Of a DNA stretch of 64,000 nucleotides, positions 1 to 9,915 are shown in pieces; the stretch's first letter is position 1, and the number at the start of each line of letters is the position of its first letter. The DNA is taken from the NCBI RefSeq assembly GCF_024347075.1, contig NZ_AP024900.1:2418001-2482000 (forward strand), read 5' to 3'. A program made the position numbers and the translations under genes. The DNA comes from Vibrio rarus (GTDB taxonomy: Bacteria; Pseudomonadota; Gammaproteobacteria; Enterobacterales; Vibrionaceae). Below the pieces are notes generated by a model that ran no database searches, was not told where the DNA came from, and worked only from the letters and a program-made list of their open reading frames with translations.

Positions 1-650
1 AAGTTGGTTGCCGACCAGGAGCTGAGATAGATAACCTTACTTATGGGTCTATTAGTAAAGTTATTAGCGAAGACGACATAATATATCGTCTGGAGTTTCC
101 TCATACTAAGACCGATAACCACCGTAAGCCCCGTATGATACAGCTCTCAACAGAGGCTCTGAAGATAATAATCAGGGTGCATATGCTTTTTAATCCTGAC
201 TTATACCCAAAGACAGAGTACTCTAAAGTAACCTGTCAAAGTCTGGATTTAAGTGTTAGTAAAAAAATGAGCTGGAGTGACTATGAAGATATTTTTTTTC
301 AGCACTTACAAAATGATGCTTTTATTTTTCGTCGCCCAGAAAAAATAGAACTAAAACTTGACTGGAGTAAATTTTTTAAGCAGTACATGACAGTGTGTAA
401 ATTAGATTACACACTATATTCATGTCGCCACTACTTCATCACAACACAATTACTCAATGCGACGAACCATATTGACCTTGCTAGTCACTGTGGGACATCA
501 GTTCATATGATTGAGAAGTACTACTCTGATATCAAGCCTTACGAAGTTGGAAAGCGTGTCTTGGAAAACATGCCTAAACCCAAAATATACCTAACAAAAA
601 TTCAGCATGGGAAAAAGCCAGAAACCATAGTCAGAACCCTTGATAAGTAA
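1..650 (+). CDS. Tyrosine recombinase/integrase, C-terminal part (5' end outside window)
   Basis: The reading frame is open from base 3, so the gene begins before the window; a start at the ATG at 135 would cut off the first catalytic arginine and is unlikely to be real. Visible family landmarks are box I (GCRPGAEI, arginine near base 12), box II written as YSCRHYFIT (arginine-histidine), and the final SHCGTSVHMIEKYY block with the histidine and the nucleophilic tyrosine. These are the R..HxxR..H..Y elements of site-specific tyrosine recombinases that cut and rejoin DNA. The box II leading histidine is replaced by Ser-Cys, a variation seen in divergent island integrases. It sits at the left of an accessory island that ends at tRNA-Leu, so it may be a mobility gene of that island. 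Family is clear; the specific target is not. Confidence 0.8.
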   Translation, partial: VGCRPGAEIDNLTYGSISKVISEDDIIYRLEFPHTKTDNHRKPRMIQLSTEALKIIIRVHMLFNPDLYPKTEYSKVTCQSLDLSVSKKMSWSDYEDIFFQHLQNDAFIFRRPEKIELKLDWSKFFKQYMTVCKLDYTLYSCRHYFITTQLLNATNHIDLASHCGTSVHMIEKYYSDIKPYEVGKRVLENMPKPKIYLTKIQHGKKPETIVRTLDK

Positions 651-719
651 TTTATATTAATTATTTTGAAGAGGGGACTCTGTATCACTGCCATACAGAA
701 TATTTCATAATTGTTAGCT

Positions 720-748
720 AAAGGCGGGAAAACCCGCCTTGCTTTACT
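720..748. terminator. Bidirectional intrinsic terminator between integrase and res
   Basis: An AGGCGGG/CCCGCCT stem with an AAAA loop lies between two convergent genes, flanked by A-rich and T-rich runs. It can end the integrase message on the plus strand and the restriction operon on the minus strand. Confidence 0.65.
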
Positions 749-757
749 TTACTTCTT

Positions 758-3700
758 TTAAATATGCGTCGAGAAAGTATCGAACGAATCAGCTTTAACG
801 AACTTGGCTGGATTGTCGAGAACGTTCCCTGCTTTGTCTTTAGATAGGGCTTCAAAGTGTGCGATACCGCAATCTATTTTTGCTTTTTCAGCTGCTCTCA
901 AGTCATCTGAGAAGATGCTTGATTTGGTTTCTACCACAAAGTATAGCTGTTCACCCAAGCCATCTTCTTTGTCTATTAGGACAGCCCAGTCTGGGTTGTA
1001 ACTGCCCAGCGGTGTATCTATCTTGAACCAGGCAGGCAACTTGGCATACAACTTCACATCCGCTGAGATTTCAAGCTTTTCTGCAAATTCAAACTCAGTG
1101 TCAGAATCACAGATGATATAGTCATAAACCGACTTGTTCGCCTCAACCATATTCTTGAGATAACCTGTTAACTCTTCCTCCTGGAACAGCTCCTGCGCGT
1201 AGTAGTCATCATCACCGATACGGTGATAAGAAATACCATCAACAATAGCCAAGCGCATTTGCTTGCGGATCACCTCACCCGTCAGTTCAATAAAGCGCTG
1301 TGGGTTGTTCTTGAACGCCTCGAGCTTATCGCCTAGACCAAGTAAAATCTGAACCACCGTCTTTCGCGTTAAGTTGGTGTGGGATTCTAAGTAAGTCACT
1401 ACATCTGGCAGTTGGTAGTTTCTATTCTTATAGGTGTGAGTTTTTGACTCTTCATTATGAGTTTCAAGTGCAGCTTCAGTAACGGCAACTTTGGCTTTTT
1501 TATACTCAAACTTTGCACTTGCAACCGCTACTGAGGCTTGGATCTCTTTGATGCAATTTTCAACTAACTCTCCGACACTAAAATCCACTCGGTAGGTTGT
1601 TTTGTACTTAATGCGATCCCAAAGTGCTTTGAAGTCCTCACCCAAGACAATTTGCTTACCATTGTCTTCACGTAGTGACGCTGTTTTCTTCTCTTCGTAT
1701 TTCTTAATGCTAAGGCCTTTAGATACCTTGGCTAACGTCGCCAAAATCGCCTCTGAATGCTGTTGTACACTCTCTGGAAGACTGACCGAGTTATCCGCTA
1801 AATCAGTCTTCAATGCATCGAGAATCTTACCGTTTTTATCAATATATCCTTTATCTAGCAGATGCGTAAAAATCTCTTCCGATTTCAGAGAGCCAAGAAA
1901 CTCCTTTTTACCCATAGTGGTGTAATTGTCAGAGCTAATCACAATGTTGGCAAACTGATGTTTCTCTACCGCGCCAAACTTGATGCCCTCTTCTTTCTCA
2001 ATCTCTTTTTGCAATTCTGATACAAATTGCTCGTAAGATTCGTTCGCCATAACCGTCAACGTATTCACTTCAAACCCATAAGGTACACGCTCACCCGACT
2101 GATCGACGGCTAAACGTAAACCACGACCAATCTCCTGACGCTTCTTCATCACAGAGTTAGTTTCGTTTAGGGTACAAATTTGGAATACGTTCGGGTTATC
2201 CCAACCTTCTTTAAGCGCAGAGTGACTAAAGATAAAGCGAAGCTTTTCATCAATAGAAAGTAGCTTCTCTTTGTCTTTCATAATCAAGTTGTAAGCAGAT
2301 TCATCCGCAGCTGTTTTACCACCCTCACCTTTGGCTGAGAGCTTTGACTCGGCAAAGAGCGGGTTACCAGACGCATCCTTCTTCTTATCCTGTGCGAAGT
2401 AACCGTTGTGCACTGAACTTGCTAGTTCCTTCATCGCTTGATCATTTGGCACAAACTTACCTGTACTACTATCTTTGTCCCAAACCGACGGGTACAAAAC
2501 ACGGTACTTAGGTTTGCGAAGCTGCGCAGCAAACTCCTCTTCAAACCACAGAGCAAACTTACCTTGTGTCGGCACTCCTTCTTTGGTGTAACCTCGGTAG
2601 TTAGCCACTTTATCAATAAAGAACAGACTCAATACTTTGATCCCTTTTTGGCTCATCACTTTTGAATGTTCCATTGGGTCAACGCCTGTTGTGACCTTTT
2701 TGAAGAACTTAAGCTCTTTCTCTAGGTGCTCTTCAACTGTTTTAGCGACTTGTAAGCGCTTGTATATGTCTAAATCAACTTCACCGATGGATTGCCCTAA
2801 TTCGATAATCTCATCACGACTAGTGAAGTCGATGTACTCATTCCCTTCTCTGCAATATATGTCGTTAACTATATAACCTTCGTAAACACTTCGCCCATTA
2901 GTCGCTTCAAACAAGTCTGTGCCACTTTTAATGGTAATCGTCTTGCGGGGCTGCAACTTGCCTGTCTTAGTTTGTGCGTCGACTTCAACTTTTGCAGTGA
3001 TAGGTGACTTTTTGTTATCGACACTAATCAGCTTGATATACGCTTGGTTATGGTTGTCTTGCACTTCAAGCGAAGCCACTTCAATTTGTTTAACCAATTT
3101 ACGCTCATAAGCATCAATCGAATCTAGCTTATAGAGCATATTGAGGTTTTCAGTCAGCGTTGCTGAATAGCGGAACGTACATAGCGGGTTAAGGCTAGAA
3201 ATAGCTTTTTTACGATTCGCAGTAGAAGCGACTGATTGAGGCTCATCAATTAACACAACAGGGCGAGTCGCTTGAATAAACTCAATCGGTTTCATACCGT
3301 TCAAGCGGTCGTCCGTACGGTGAATCAAGTTTGCTTTGGTCTCTTTATCTGGGTCAGTGAATGACTTGCTGAAAGCGTCAATGTTGATTACCATGATTTG
3401 AATATAATCATTCGTAGCAAAGTTTCTCACCTGCTCACGCTTTGATGAATCATAAACAAAGTAATCGTATTGAACGTTCTTGTACTCTTTTCTGAAATGT
3501 TCTTCAGTTATTTGAAGGGATTTATAAACCCCCTCCTTGATAGCAACAGACGGTACCACGATAATAAATTTGGTGAGTCCATATCGTTGATTTAACTCAA
3601 ACGCACTGCGCAAGTAGACGTATGTTTTACCCGTACCCGTTTCCATCTCGATGGTAAAATCGAGGCTAGGTAGAGCTTGTTTCGACGTTTCCGTTTGCGG

Positions 3701-3937
3701 TAAACCATTAACAAGTTGCACATTTCGTGTGTTGTCATACAGCTCTTCTGGTAAAAGGCTAAGAGCGTTACCAACGCCAATTCCGTCATTATTTTGGAAC
3801 AGATCAGCTTGAAAGGCATTAGACACCGAGAAATTAGACTGGAAAGTCTCTTGCCCCTCAAATACACCAACCACAGCACTAATCGCATCTCTTTGATGAT
3901 CGAGGTTAGGGTTAAATTTTATCTTCATTTCAGACAT
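758..3937 (-). CDS. res: Type III-like restriction enzyme, helicase/nuclease subunit (Res)
   Basis: About 1059 residues, a usual length for type III Res subunits. A superfamily 2 helicase core is visible: Walker A METGTGKT near residues 99-106, the DEPQ box at about 231-235 (DEPQ rather than DEAD is typical of Res), SATL motif III, and motif VI in RQEIGRGLRLAV. The C-terminus carries the endonuclease PD...ETK signature (PDWAVLID then VVETKSS, about residues 982-1008), a PD-(D/E)XK fold. In the family this subunit translocates on DNA by ATP hydrolysis and cuts it together with the Mod dimer. The ATG is preferred over the GTG one codon earlier because AAGGGG lies six bases ahead of it. It follows mod by about ten bases, so the two are co-translated. 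All helicase and nuclease motifs look intact, so it should be active. Confidence 0.88.
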   Translation of the reverse strand: MSEMKIKFNPNLDHQRDAISAVVGVFEGQETFQSNFSVSNAFQADLFQNNDGIGVGNALSLLPEELYDNTRNVQLVNGLPQTETSKQALPSLDFTIEMETGTGKTYVYLRSAFELNQRYGLTKFIIVVPSVAIKEGVYKSLQITEEHFRKEYKNVQYDYFVYDSSKREQVRNFATNDYIQIMVINIDAFSKSFTDPDKETKANLIHRTDDRLNGMKPIEFIQATRPVVLIDEPQSVASTANRKKAISSLNPLCTFRYSATLTENLNMLYKLDSIDAYERKLVKQIEVASLEVQDNHNQAYIKLISVDNKKSPITAKVEVDAQTKTGKLQPRKTITIKSGTDLFEATNGRSVYEGYIVNDIYCREGNEYIDFTSRDEIIELGQSIGEVDLDIYKRLQVAKTVEEHLEKELKFFKKVTTGVDPMEHSKVMSQKGIKVLSLFFIDKVANYRGYTKEGVPTQGKFALWFEEEFAAQLRKPKYRVLYPSVWDKDSSTGKFVPNDQAMKELASSVHNGYFAQDKKKDASGNPLFAESKLSAKGEGGKTAADESAYNLIMKDKEKLLSIDEKLRFIFSHSALKEGWDNPNVFQICTLNETNSVMKKRQEIGRGLRLAVDQSGERVPYGFEVNTLTVMANESYEQFVSELQKEIEKEEGIKFGAVEKHQFANIVISSDNYTTMGKKEFLGSLKSEEIFTHLLDKGYIDKNGKILDALKTDLADNSVSLPESVQQHSEAILATLAKVSKGLSIKKYEEKKTASLREDNGKQIVLGEDFKALWDRIKYKTTYRVDFSVGELVENCIKEIQASVAVASAKFEYKKAKVAVTEAALETHNEESKTHTYKNRNYQLPDVVTYLESHTNLTRKTVVQILLGLGDKLEAFKNNPQRFIELTGEVIRKQMRLAIVDGISYHRIGDDDYYAQELFQEEELTGYLKNMVEANKSVYDYIICDSDTEFEFAEKLEISADVKLYAKLPAWFKIDTPLGSYNPDWAVLIDKEDGLGEQLYFVVETKSSIFSDDLRAAEKAKIDCGIAHFEALSKDKAGNVLDNPAKFVKADSFDTFSTHI

Positions 3938-3947
3938 CACTTACCCC

Positions 3948-5807
3948 TTATATGCTCTTAACATCATCAATAGCGGCTTGTTTCAAGATTTGGATAGCAT
4001 TTGTCTTAACTCGATCATCTGCAAAACCTTCATCTTTGAATACTACTTGTGTCGTTTCAGGATCGTACTCTTCTTTCAGCTTGGCGATACCTTCAACGGT
4101 GTCAGTCGTAATTTCATCATCTAAACAAACAAACAGTGCGCCTGCACCAACAACAAATACTGTCTTTCCATTTACGACTTCTGTTTCAACTGGTGTAGTT
4201 AAGTCATATCCATATTTCAAGAAGATCTCGTACAGAACATCTTCGCTTGAACGATCAGCCTTGATTGATTTCTCTGCTTGTTGCAATACAAGTTCAAGGT
4301 TGTCAAAGTCTGCATCCCAAGGGCGAATATTGGTTTCACTAAGCTTGAATACTTTCATTCCAAAGCAAGAAGTATTCTCAGAGTTTAGGCTTTTTCTAAT
4401 TCTCTCTTTACTAATTGAAGACACTGTATTAAAACCTAGCTCTCTGAGATCTTGCCTATCTATTATCTCGGGTAATTGCACCATTATAAACTTAATATTT
4501 ATAGAATTATCAACTGAGTGCTTAATTACGGCATCGGCCGTACTTGCTGAACCCGCAAAAAAATCTAATACTAAATCACCATCATCGACAATAAAACTCA
4601 ATAGTTTTTTAAGAAAAGATACTGGCTTGGTATAATCAAATGCAGAAAACCCGAAAAGAGCATTAATTTCCTTAGTTGCCACTTGGTTCATATATTTATT
4701 GTCTACAAAATACAAACTATCAACTTTGCTATTTTTCTCTGAAAGTTCATTTAGATAGCGTTTATAGATGAATCCTCTTTCATTCTCTTTTACTGTTTTT
4801 CTAAATTTAACCTTTCCTTTTTCTATTAGATTAGGCAGAGAATTTTTAGAAAACGCCCAGTGCCTTCCTTTAGGTGGAATATCTATTGTCCCTGTATAAG
4901 GATTAACAATCTCATAATCATTTTTTGTTTTTCTTCCATCCAAGTTTGCTGTAGGGTTATCACTCATCCACAAACCATTAGGGTCATTATCTCCGTTTTT
5001 ATACTTGGAAAAGTCTTTCATATCTCCTTTTAACACAATACGATTTTTATTTTTAGCATAAATTAAGGTGTTCTCATTTTGAATATTCAAACCATTCTTA
5101 TCATGATTATTCATTGATTTGGTTTTTCTAATTAAGTCAACAAGAAAGTTATCTTCACCAAAAATTTCATCACAAACCTTTCTAAGGTTTACAACCTCAT
5201 GTTCATTTATTGATATGGCAATGACACCATCATCACACAATAGATTTCTAGCTAATTTTATTCGAGGGTAAATCATATTTAACCAATCTGAATGGTAGCG
5301 TCCAGATGAGTCAGAATTTGTACTTAACTTATTACCTTCGCTATCAACCTGACCTGATTGTTCAAGATAGTTTTGAATATTGTTGTAAAAGTTATCTTTA
5401 TAAACAAAATCTTTACCAGTGTTGTAAGGTGGATCGATATAGATCATCTTCACTTTTTTATGGTATGACTTTTGAAGTAGTTTTAATACTTCAAGGTTGT
5501 CACCTTCAATAAACAAATTCTCTGTTGTGTCCCAATTGACGCTTTCTTCTTTACAAGGGCGAAGCGTTCCTATGGAGGGCGTCTGAGCGATTTGTCGAGC
5601 TTTTGTTTTGCCATTCCAAGTAAAGTTATAGCGCTCTTCTGAAACGTCAACCTCTTCACCTAGCACTGCTTTCAGTGCTTCAAAATCGATTTTTCCTTCA
5701 GAAAATACATCAGGGAAAAGCTGTTTTAAATGTTCAATGTTTTGGTTAGTTATGTCTAAACTTTTTGCTTCTAGGCTTCTACCTGTGATTTTTTTCATTT
5801 CGGTCAT
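3948..5807 (-). CDS. mod: Type III-like DNA adenine N6-methyltransferase (Mod)
   Basis: 619 residues. The catalytic DPPY motif (residues 125-128, in YIDPPYNTGKDF) comes before the SAM-binding motif I (VLDFFAGSAST, about 413-423); this order defines the beta class of amino-methyltransferases to which type III Mod proteins belong. It would methylate adenine in one strand of a short asymmetric site, protecting host DNA and giving Res its specificity. The stretch between the two motifs (about residues 220-390) holds the target-recognition domain and is visibly richer in A and T than the gene ends, as in Mod alleles whose recognition domain has been exchanged. An AGGG lies eight bases before the ATG. 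The 56-base gap upstream is the largest in the operon and could hold an extra promoter. Confidence 0.88.
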   Translation of the reverse strand: MTEMKKITGRSLEAKSLDITNQNIEHLKQLFPDVFSEGKIDFEALKAVLGEEVDVSEERYNFTWNGKTKARQIAQTPSIGTLRPCKEESVNWDTTENLFIEGDNLEVLKLLQKSYHKKVKMIYIDPPYNTGKDFVYKDNFYNNIQNYLEQSGQVDSEGNKLSTNSDSSGRYHSDWLNMIYPRIKLARNLLCDDGVIAISINEHEVVNLRKVCDEIFGEDNFLVDLIRKTKSMNNHDKNGLNIQNENTLIYAKNKNRIVLKGDMKDFSKYKNGDNDPNGLWMSDNPTANLDGRKTKNDYEIVNPYTGTIDIPPKGRHWAFSKNSLPNLIEKGKVKFRKTVKENERGFIYKRYLNELSEKNSKVDSLYFVDNKYMNQVATKEINALFGFSAFDYTKPVSFLKKLLSFIVDDGDLVLDFFAGSASTADAVIKHSVDNSINIKFIMVQLPEIIDRQDLRELGFNTVSSISKERIRKSLNSENTSCFGMKVFKLSETNIRPWDADFDNLELVLQQAEKSIKADRSSEDVLYEIFLKYGYDLTTPVETEVVNGKTVFVVGAGALFVCLDDEITTDTVEGIAKLKEEYDPETTQVVFKDEGFADDRVKTNAIQILKQAAIDDVKSI

Positions 5808-5863
5808 TTTTTAAACCCTATAAAATTCATGTACTTAGTAGATTTGACGGCCATATTTAATCG

Positions 5864-6625
5864 TCAGATTTGTGTTTGTATTACGGAAATCGCTTGTTTG
5901 ACTTTTTTTGCTTCTACATTTAGACGCATTTTAGTATTCATCTGCGTCTCCTTTTTTAACTTGTTACGGATAGTGCTCAATTGAGCCTCGAGATGCTCTA
6001 ATTCCACAAGTAAAGGGGTTAAGTCTTCTTCCACACCCGTACTGTATTTTCCTGTTTTCTTTGCTGCCTCTAAGCCATTAAGTTTTTGAATCAAGCTGAA
6101 ATAAAAGTCGTAAAGGCTAACTACAGAGCACGTTTCAAATTTCAAATCAGAGAAAAAATCAACATAGAGCGGCTCTTTCAAACCTACATCTACCCATCCA
6201 GTATCGTACTGATGCTCAATGGTTAATTTACTATGGTCAACTTGGTTAACACGCTTATCTGCCAAACTAACACAAACATTATCTGCTAACTCCACAAACA
6301 GTACTGTTGGGTACGGTATCTGCTGATGAAGTAGCTTACACAATTGCTTAGTTTTAGTATTGTCCTTCACCTTTACATGCAAAACAGCAATCTCTTTATA
6401 AACATGCACCCCGTCTTCAAAAACGGGAATGTTTACTGTTTCTGGTTTGATGGTATAGCGCCATACCAAAGATTTGAGAACATCTTTGATTAACTGCTTA
6501 TCATTACTGGTCAGTGATGTGTTATCAGTAATAGTCTTCTTAGGAACTTTAACCCCAAGCTCGGTACTCTTGGGGAAGCCAAAACCTGTAAGCACCTGCT
6601 CGGCTAACGTGTATTCGGTTTGCAC
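5864..6625 (-). CDS. DUF4391 family protein of the restriction/helicase operon
   Basis: 253 residues with a GTG start preceded by CGGAG at seven bases. The sequence agrees with DUF4391 proteins: a central beta-rich stretch with IPYPTVLFVEL and VSLADKRVNQ, and a charged C-terminus that is probably a coiled coil (about residues 205-253, LEHLEAQLSTIRNKLKKE). DUF4391 genes are known mainly as companions of Mod, Res and SNF2-type helicases in defence loci, but no biochemical activity is established. Here it lies 12 bases after the helicase gene and before mod, a position that suggests a linker or adaptor between helicase and methyltransferase; this is inference. No nuclease or ATPase motif is visible. 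Confidence 0.75.
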   Translation of the reverse strand: MQTEYTLAEQVLTGFGFPKSTELGVKVPKKTITDNTSLTSNDKQLIKDVLKSLVWRYTIKPETVNIPVFEDGVHVYKEIAVLHVKVKDNTKTKQLCKLLHQQIPYPTVLFVELADNVCVSLADKRVNQVDHSKLTIEHQYDTGWVDVGLKEPLYVDFFSDLKFETCSVVSLYDFYFSLIQKLNGLEAAKKTGKYSTGVEEDLTPLLVELEHLEAQLSTIRNKLKKETQMNTKMRLNVEAKKVKQAISVIQTQI

Positions 6626-6637
6626 TGTATTTCTCCG

Positions 6638-9600
6638 TTATACGATCACAAGGTAACTGACAACTTCAAAGTCGTTAATTTGCTGTGTTGAGTTTCCAGT
6701 CAATGTGGTGCCTCCAGGGTTAAAAAGACTCGCAACTCCTTTCTCTTCGCTTTTGCCCGCTATATCCTCAACTGCAATGCTCAATAAATGTTGTTGCTCA
6801 TTCATATCTTTATAGCTTTTTGTTGCTCTTTCTATCTCAGCATAAGCGTGTTCATCTGGCTTTTTGGCTTGACTAGAAAGTTTTTTGATTATGTCCAGAG
6901 TATGCTTAGCCTGAGTGAAGGAGTACACAACCTCCTCATCTTCAGAGACGTAAACGAGATAGTAAGGTGCAAGAGCATAGCTCTCGTCAACTTGAACTGT
7001 TCCTGATTTATCTTTCAAACAAAAAATAACACCTGGTTCCAATTCATCAGCAATGTTAGATAACTCCTCATCAGCACTATCAATACGAACAGGTGCAAAC
7101 AGACCTGTTGGTGCTGTTTCTAATGTATCCAAATGCTCTTTTAAATAGTCTGACAAATCCATTCTAAAGTCATTCAAAGTTAAATCTGTAATGGATACAC
7201 CACCTGAGATTTCTTCTAGGTCAACAACCTGCCCTTGAAGCTGCTCTAACTGCTTACGACGATAATCCAAATCGTTCATCTCCGCAGCGTTTTGCTCAAT
7301 GACGTTTTCTTCACCTGTAGCTGAGATATCAAGCAACACCATTCTGCCACTTACTCTAGCCTCCAGATTAATATATTCATCAAGCTCCATGTTTGGCCAG
7401 AAGTTAACTAGCTGAATTTTGTCATTAACTGAGCCTAGTCGGTCAATACGACCAAATCGTTGAATGATCCTGACTGGATTCCAATGGATGTCATAATTAA
7501 TAAGGTAATCACAATCCTGCAAGTTTTGACCTTCTGAAATACAGTCCGTTGCAATCAATATATCTATTTCTTCTGAAAACTCAGGAAACACCTTCTCACG
7601 CTCTTTGGATATAGGTGAGAAGTGAGTCAACATGCTATTTAGATCAGCTTTAACTCGCTTACCTCTTGGATCTGTTAGCGTAGTATCGGTTCTTTTCCCT
7701 GTAATAATGGCCGTTTTAATTCCAAACTGAGACTGCGTCCAAGTGGCTAACTCATCGTATAAATATTCTGCTGTATCAGCAAAGGCTGAGAAGATAATAA
7801 CTTTTTTGTTTGAACCATTAATCGGAGCGTTGACCTTATCGATTATCGACTCTTTCAATGCCTTAAGTTTTGCATCCCGTGAGGCTTCAACCTGTCTAGC
7901 TTCTTGCACTATTTCTCGTAAAAAAGCACAGTCCGCGCCCAGATCTTGTGCATAACGAATGAGATCCATATCTTGCAATCGAACCTTCGTCTTTTTGCCT
8001 ACCATAAATGGTGCTAATTCAGGGCTTTCCATCTCAAGATCATGAATCTCTTCAATCGGCGGAGCAACAAACTCTTCCGTTAAATCACCATTCACTCTAG
8101 GAGCAAGGTGCTGACTAAAATGCTCAATCTGCCGCAGTATCGACTCTACTTGGCCTAGTAATTTTTCAGACGTTAATTTGAATGAAAAGATAGAGCTTTC
8201 CATTCGCTTCAATAAGTTAATTCGCATTAAGTGAACCAAGCTAGCCTCTCGGTCTACTTGCTTAAATGTCGAACCACCTTTCACTTGTTGATCGTAACGT
8301 CGTGCATACTCTGCAATTTTATTAGGCATTACATATTGCATTGGTGAATAGCATGCCAGAGTTAGGCGACGAATAGTGTCGTTAACATCTTTCAGTGGTG
8401 GAAACTCTTTTTGTAGATCAATTTCCGATTTTACATTCTTAGGTAACAGGCGCGTTGGGAACTTACCCACATCTTCAGTACCGTAATATTTTTCAATATG
8501 CTTGCGTGAACGGGCAATGGTGTAGATATCTAGTAGTTTAAAGTAATCGAAATTAATCGTATCTAGAAGCTCTTGAGATGTACGCTCCTCCGAAGGGCGC
8601 TTTGACCAAGCATTAAAGTGTTTTTGAGCCGTTCTTAACGTACTTTCGATACTGTTAATGCCATGCTCATGGAGTGCAGAATCATTGGCTTCTGTGATAA
8701 AAGCCACCTGGTTTTTCATATCGTTTAGTCGATTATTCACTGGTGTTGCAGACAACATCAAAACTTTAGTTTTAACACCCGCTTTAATGATATCGTCGAG
8801 TAACCTTTGATAGCGATTCTTACCGTCTTTTTTAGGGTTGTTGTTACGAAAGTTATGGCTCTCATCAATCACGACTAGATCGTAGTTACCCCAGTTTATC
8901 GTTTCTAAATTTATTGCCCCTGAGTACCCTTTGAAGCGACTCATATCGGTATGATTTAATACATCATAATTAAATCTATCGTCAGCTAATAAGTTGCGCT
9001 TATCGTTTTGCGTATAGACTAGCCAGTTATCACGAAGCTTCTTCGGACAAAGTACTAACACTTTGTCGTTGCGAAGCTCGAAATATTTGATAACGGCTAA
9101 TGCTTCAAAAGTTTTACCAAGACCTACACTATCTGCAATGATACAACCGTTATATTTTGACAGCTTATCAATCGCACCTAAAACACCATCCCTCTGAAAC
9201 TTATATAATTTATTCCACACTAGAGTATCTTTGAAACCTGTGCGTGTATTAATGATGTTCTCTTCTTGCAGTTCACCTATGAAGTCTTTAAATAGGTTAT
9301 AGAGGGTCACGAAATATATGAAGTTAGCGGGTTGGTCTTTAGTTAGTTGTTCTAGCTGCGTTAGTAATTCTTTTTTAGCGTCCCTAACTTGACCTCTGGC
9401 GCTCCAAACCATGTTGAAATAGGCTAACAAATCGTTTGATTGTGGTGCTGGTACCTGAGTAATCATGTCAAAAGATGCTGATTCTGTTAAACCTAAACCC
9501 GAACCATTAAATTGAGCGCCATCTACAGCGGTTAAATCTCCACCTTCAGATAAAATTATGTGTCGGCCAACAGCCCCAGGCTGACTAACGAGTTTAACGT

Positions 9601-9907
9601 TCGCCTTTTTTTCCAACCACTCTGCGAACTCTCTAGCGACAGCTTTTTGATTTAGTTGATTGCGAAAGCGAGTCTCATACTCTCCACCCAGCAAAGTGCC
9701 GAAAGGACTACTTACATCCGATACGTTTCCAAAGCCCTTAAACTGCGAGAATAGAATTCGAGCTGACTTTAAGTTCGTTAGTTCGTCTTTTAACTCGTTA
9801 AAAGCATAGATTGAAAACAAACCTGTCATGATAGACAGTTTGTCGCCTTCCTTTAAGCTGTCTGTGAGTACATCTATAACTTTGTCTGTGGTGTTATCAA
9901 TTAACAT
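6638..9907 (-). CDS. SNF2-type helicase with N-terminal phospholipase D-like domain
   Basis: 1089 residues. The N-terminus (about 1-160) resembles PLD-like nuclease domains: FNGSGLGLTESA matches the GSxN-like tail of an HKD motif, but the HxK core is not recognisable (GRHIILSEGGD instead), so this half is probably not a nuclease. The helicase part follows: Q-motif region FQRDGVLG at about 238, Walker A SVGLGKT (260-266), DESH (348-351), SATP (386-389), and the C-terminal ISEGQNLQ...QRFGRIDRLGS motifs V-VI. Such proteins are double-stranded DNA translocases of the SNF2/HepA group. It is the longest gene of the operon, eight bases after the 82-aa gene and 12 before the DUF4391 gene. Similar helicases occur in DISARM (DrmD) and other defence systems, but the other DISARM parts are absent here. 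Confidence 0.85.
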   Translation of the reverse strand: MLIDNTTDKVIDVLTDSLKEGDKLSIMTGLFSIYAFNELKDELTNLKSARILFSQFKGFGNVSDVSSPFGTLLGGEYETRFRNQLNQKAVAREFAEWLEKKANVKLVSQPGAVGRHIILSEGGDLTAVDGAQFNGSGLGLTESASFDMITQVPAPQSNDLLAYFNMVWSARGQVRDAKKELLTQLEQLTKDQPANFIYFVTLYNLFKDFIGELQEENIINTRTGFKDTLVWNKLYKFQRDGVLGAIDKLSKYNGCIIADSVGLGKTFEALAVIKYFELRNDKVLVLCPKKLRDNWLVYTQNDKRNLLADDRFNYDVLNHTDMSRFKGYSGAINLETINWGNYDLVVIDESHNFRNNNPKKDGKNRYQRLLDDIIKAGVKTKVLMLSATPVNNRLNDMKNQVAFITEANDSALHEHGINSIESTLRTAQKHFNAWSKRPSEERTSQELLDTINFDYFKLLDIYTIARSRKHIEKYYGTEDVGKFPTRLLPKNVKSEIDLQKEFPPLKDVNDTIRRLTLACYSPMQYVMPNKIAEYARRYDQQVKGGSTFKQVDREASLVHLMRINLLKRMESSIFSFKLTSEKLLGQVESILRQIEHFSQHLAPRVNGDLTEEFVAPPIEEIHDLEMESPELAPFMVGKKTKVRLQDMDLIRYAQDLGADCAFLREIVQEARQVEASRDAKLKALKESIIDKVNAPINGSNKKVIIFSAFADTAEYLYDELATWTQSQFGIKTAIITGKRTDTTLTDPRGKRVKADLNSMLTHFSPISKEREKVFPEFSEEIDILIATDCISEGQNLQDCDYLINYDIHWNPVRIIQRFGRIDRLGSVNDKIQLVNFWPNMELDEYINLEARVSGRMVLLDISATGEENVIEQNAAEMNDLDYRRKQLEQLQGQVVDLEEISGGVSITDLTLNDFRMDLSDYLKEHLDTLETAPTGLFAPVRIDSADEELSNIADELEPGVIFCLKDKSGTVQVDESYALAPYYLVYVSEDEEVVYSFTQAKHTLDIIKKLSSQAKKPDEHAYAEIERATKSYKDMNEQQHLLSIAVEDIAGKSEEKGVASLFNPGGTTLTGNSTQQINDFEVVSYLVIV

Positions 9908-9915
9908 ATTGCTCT

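Noticed and set aside
3952..4635. 227-codon plus-strand ORF opposite mod
   Set aside because: Shadow of the methyltransferase, Ser-rich composition and no start signals.
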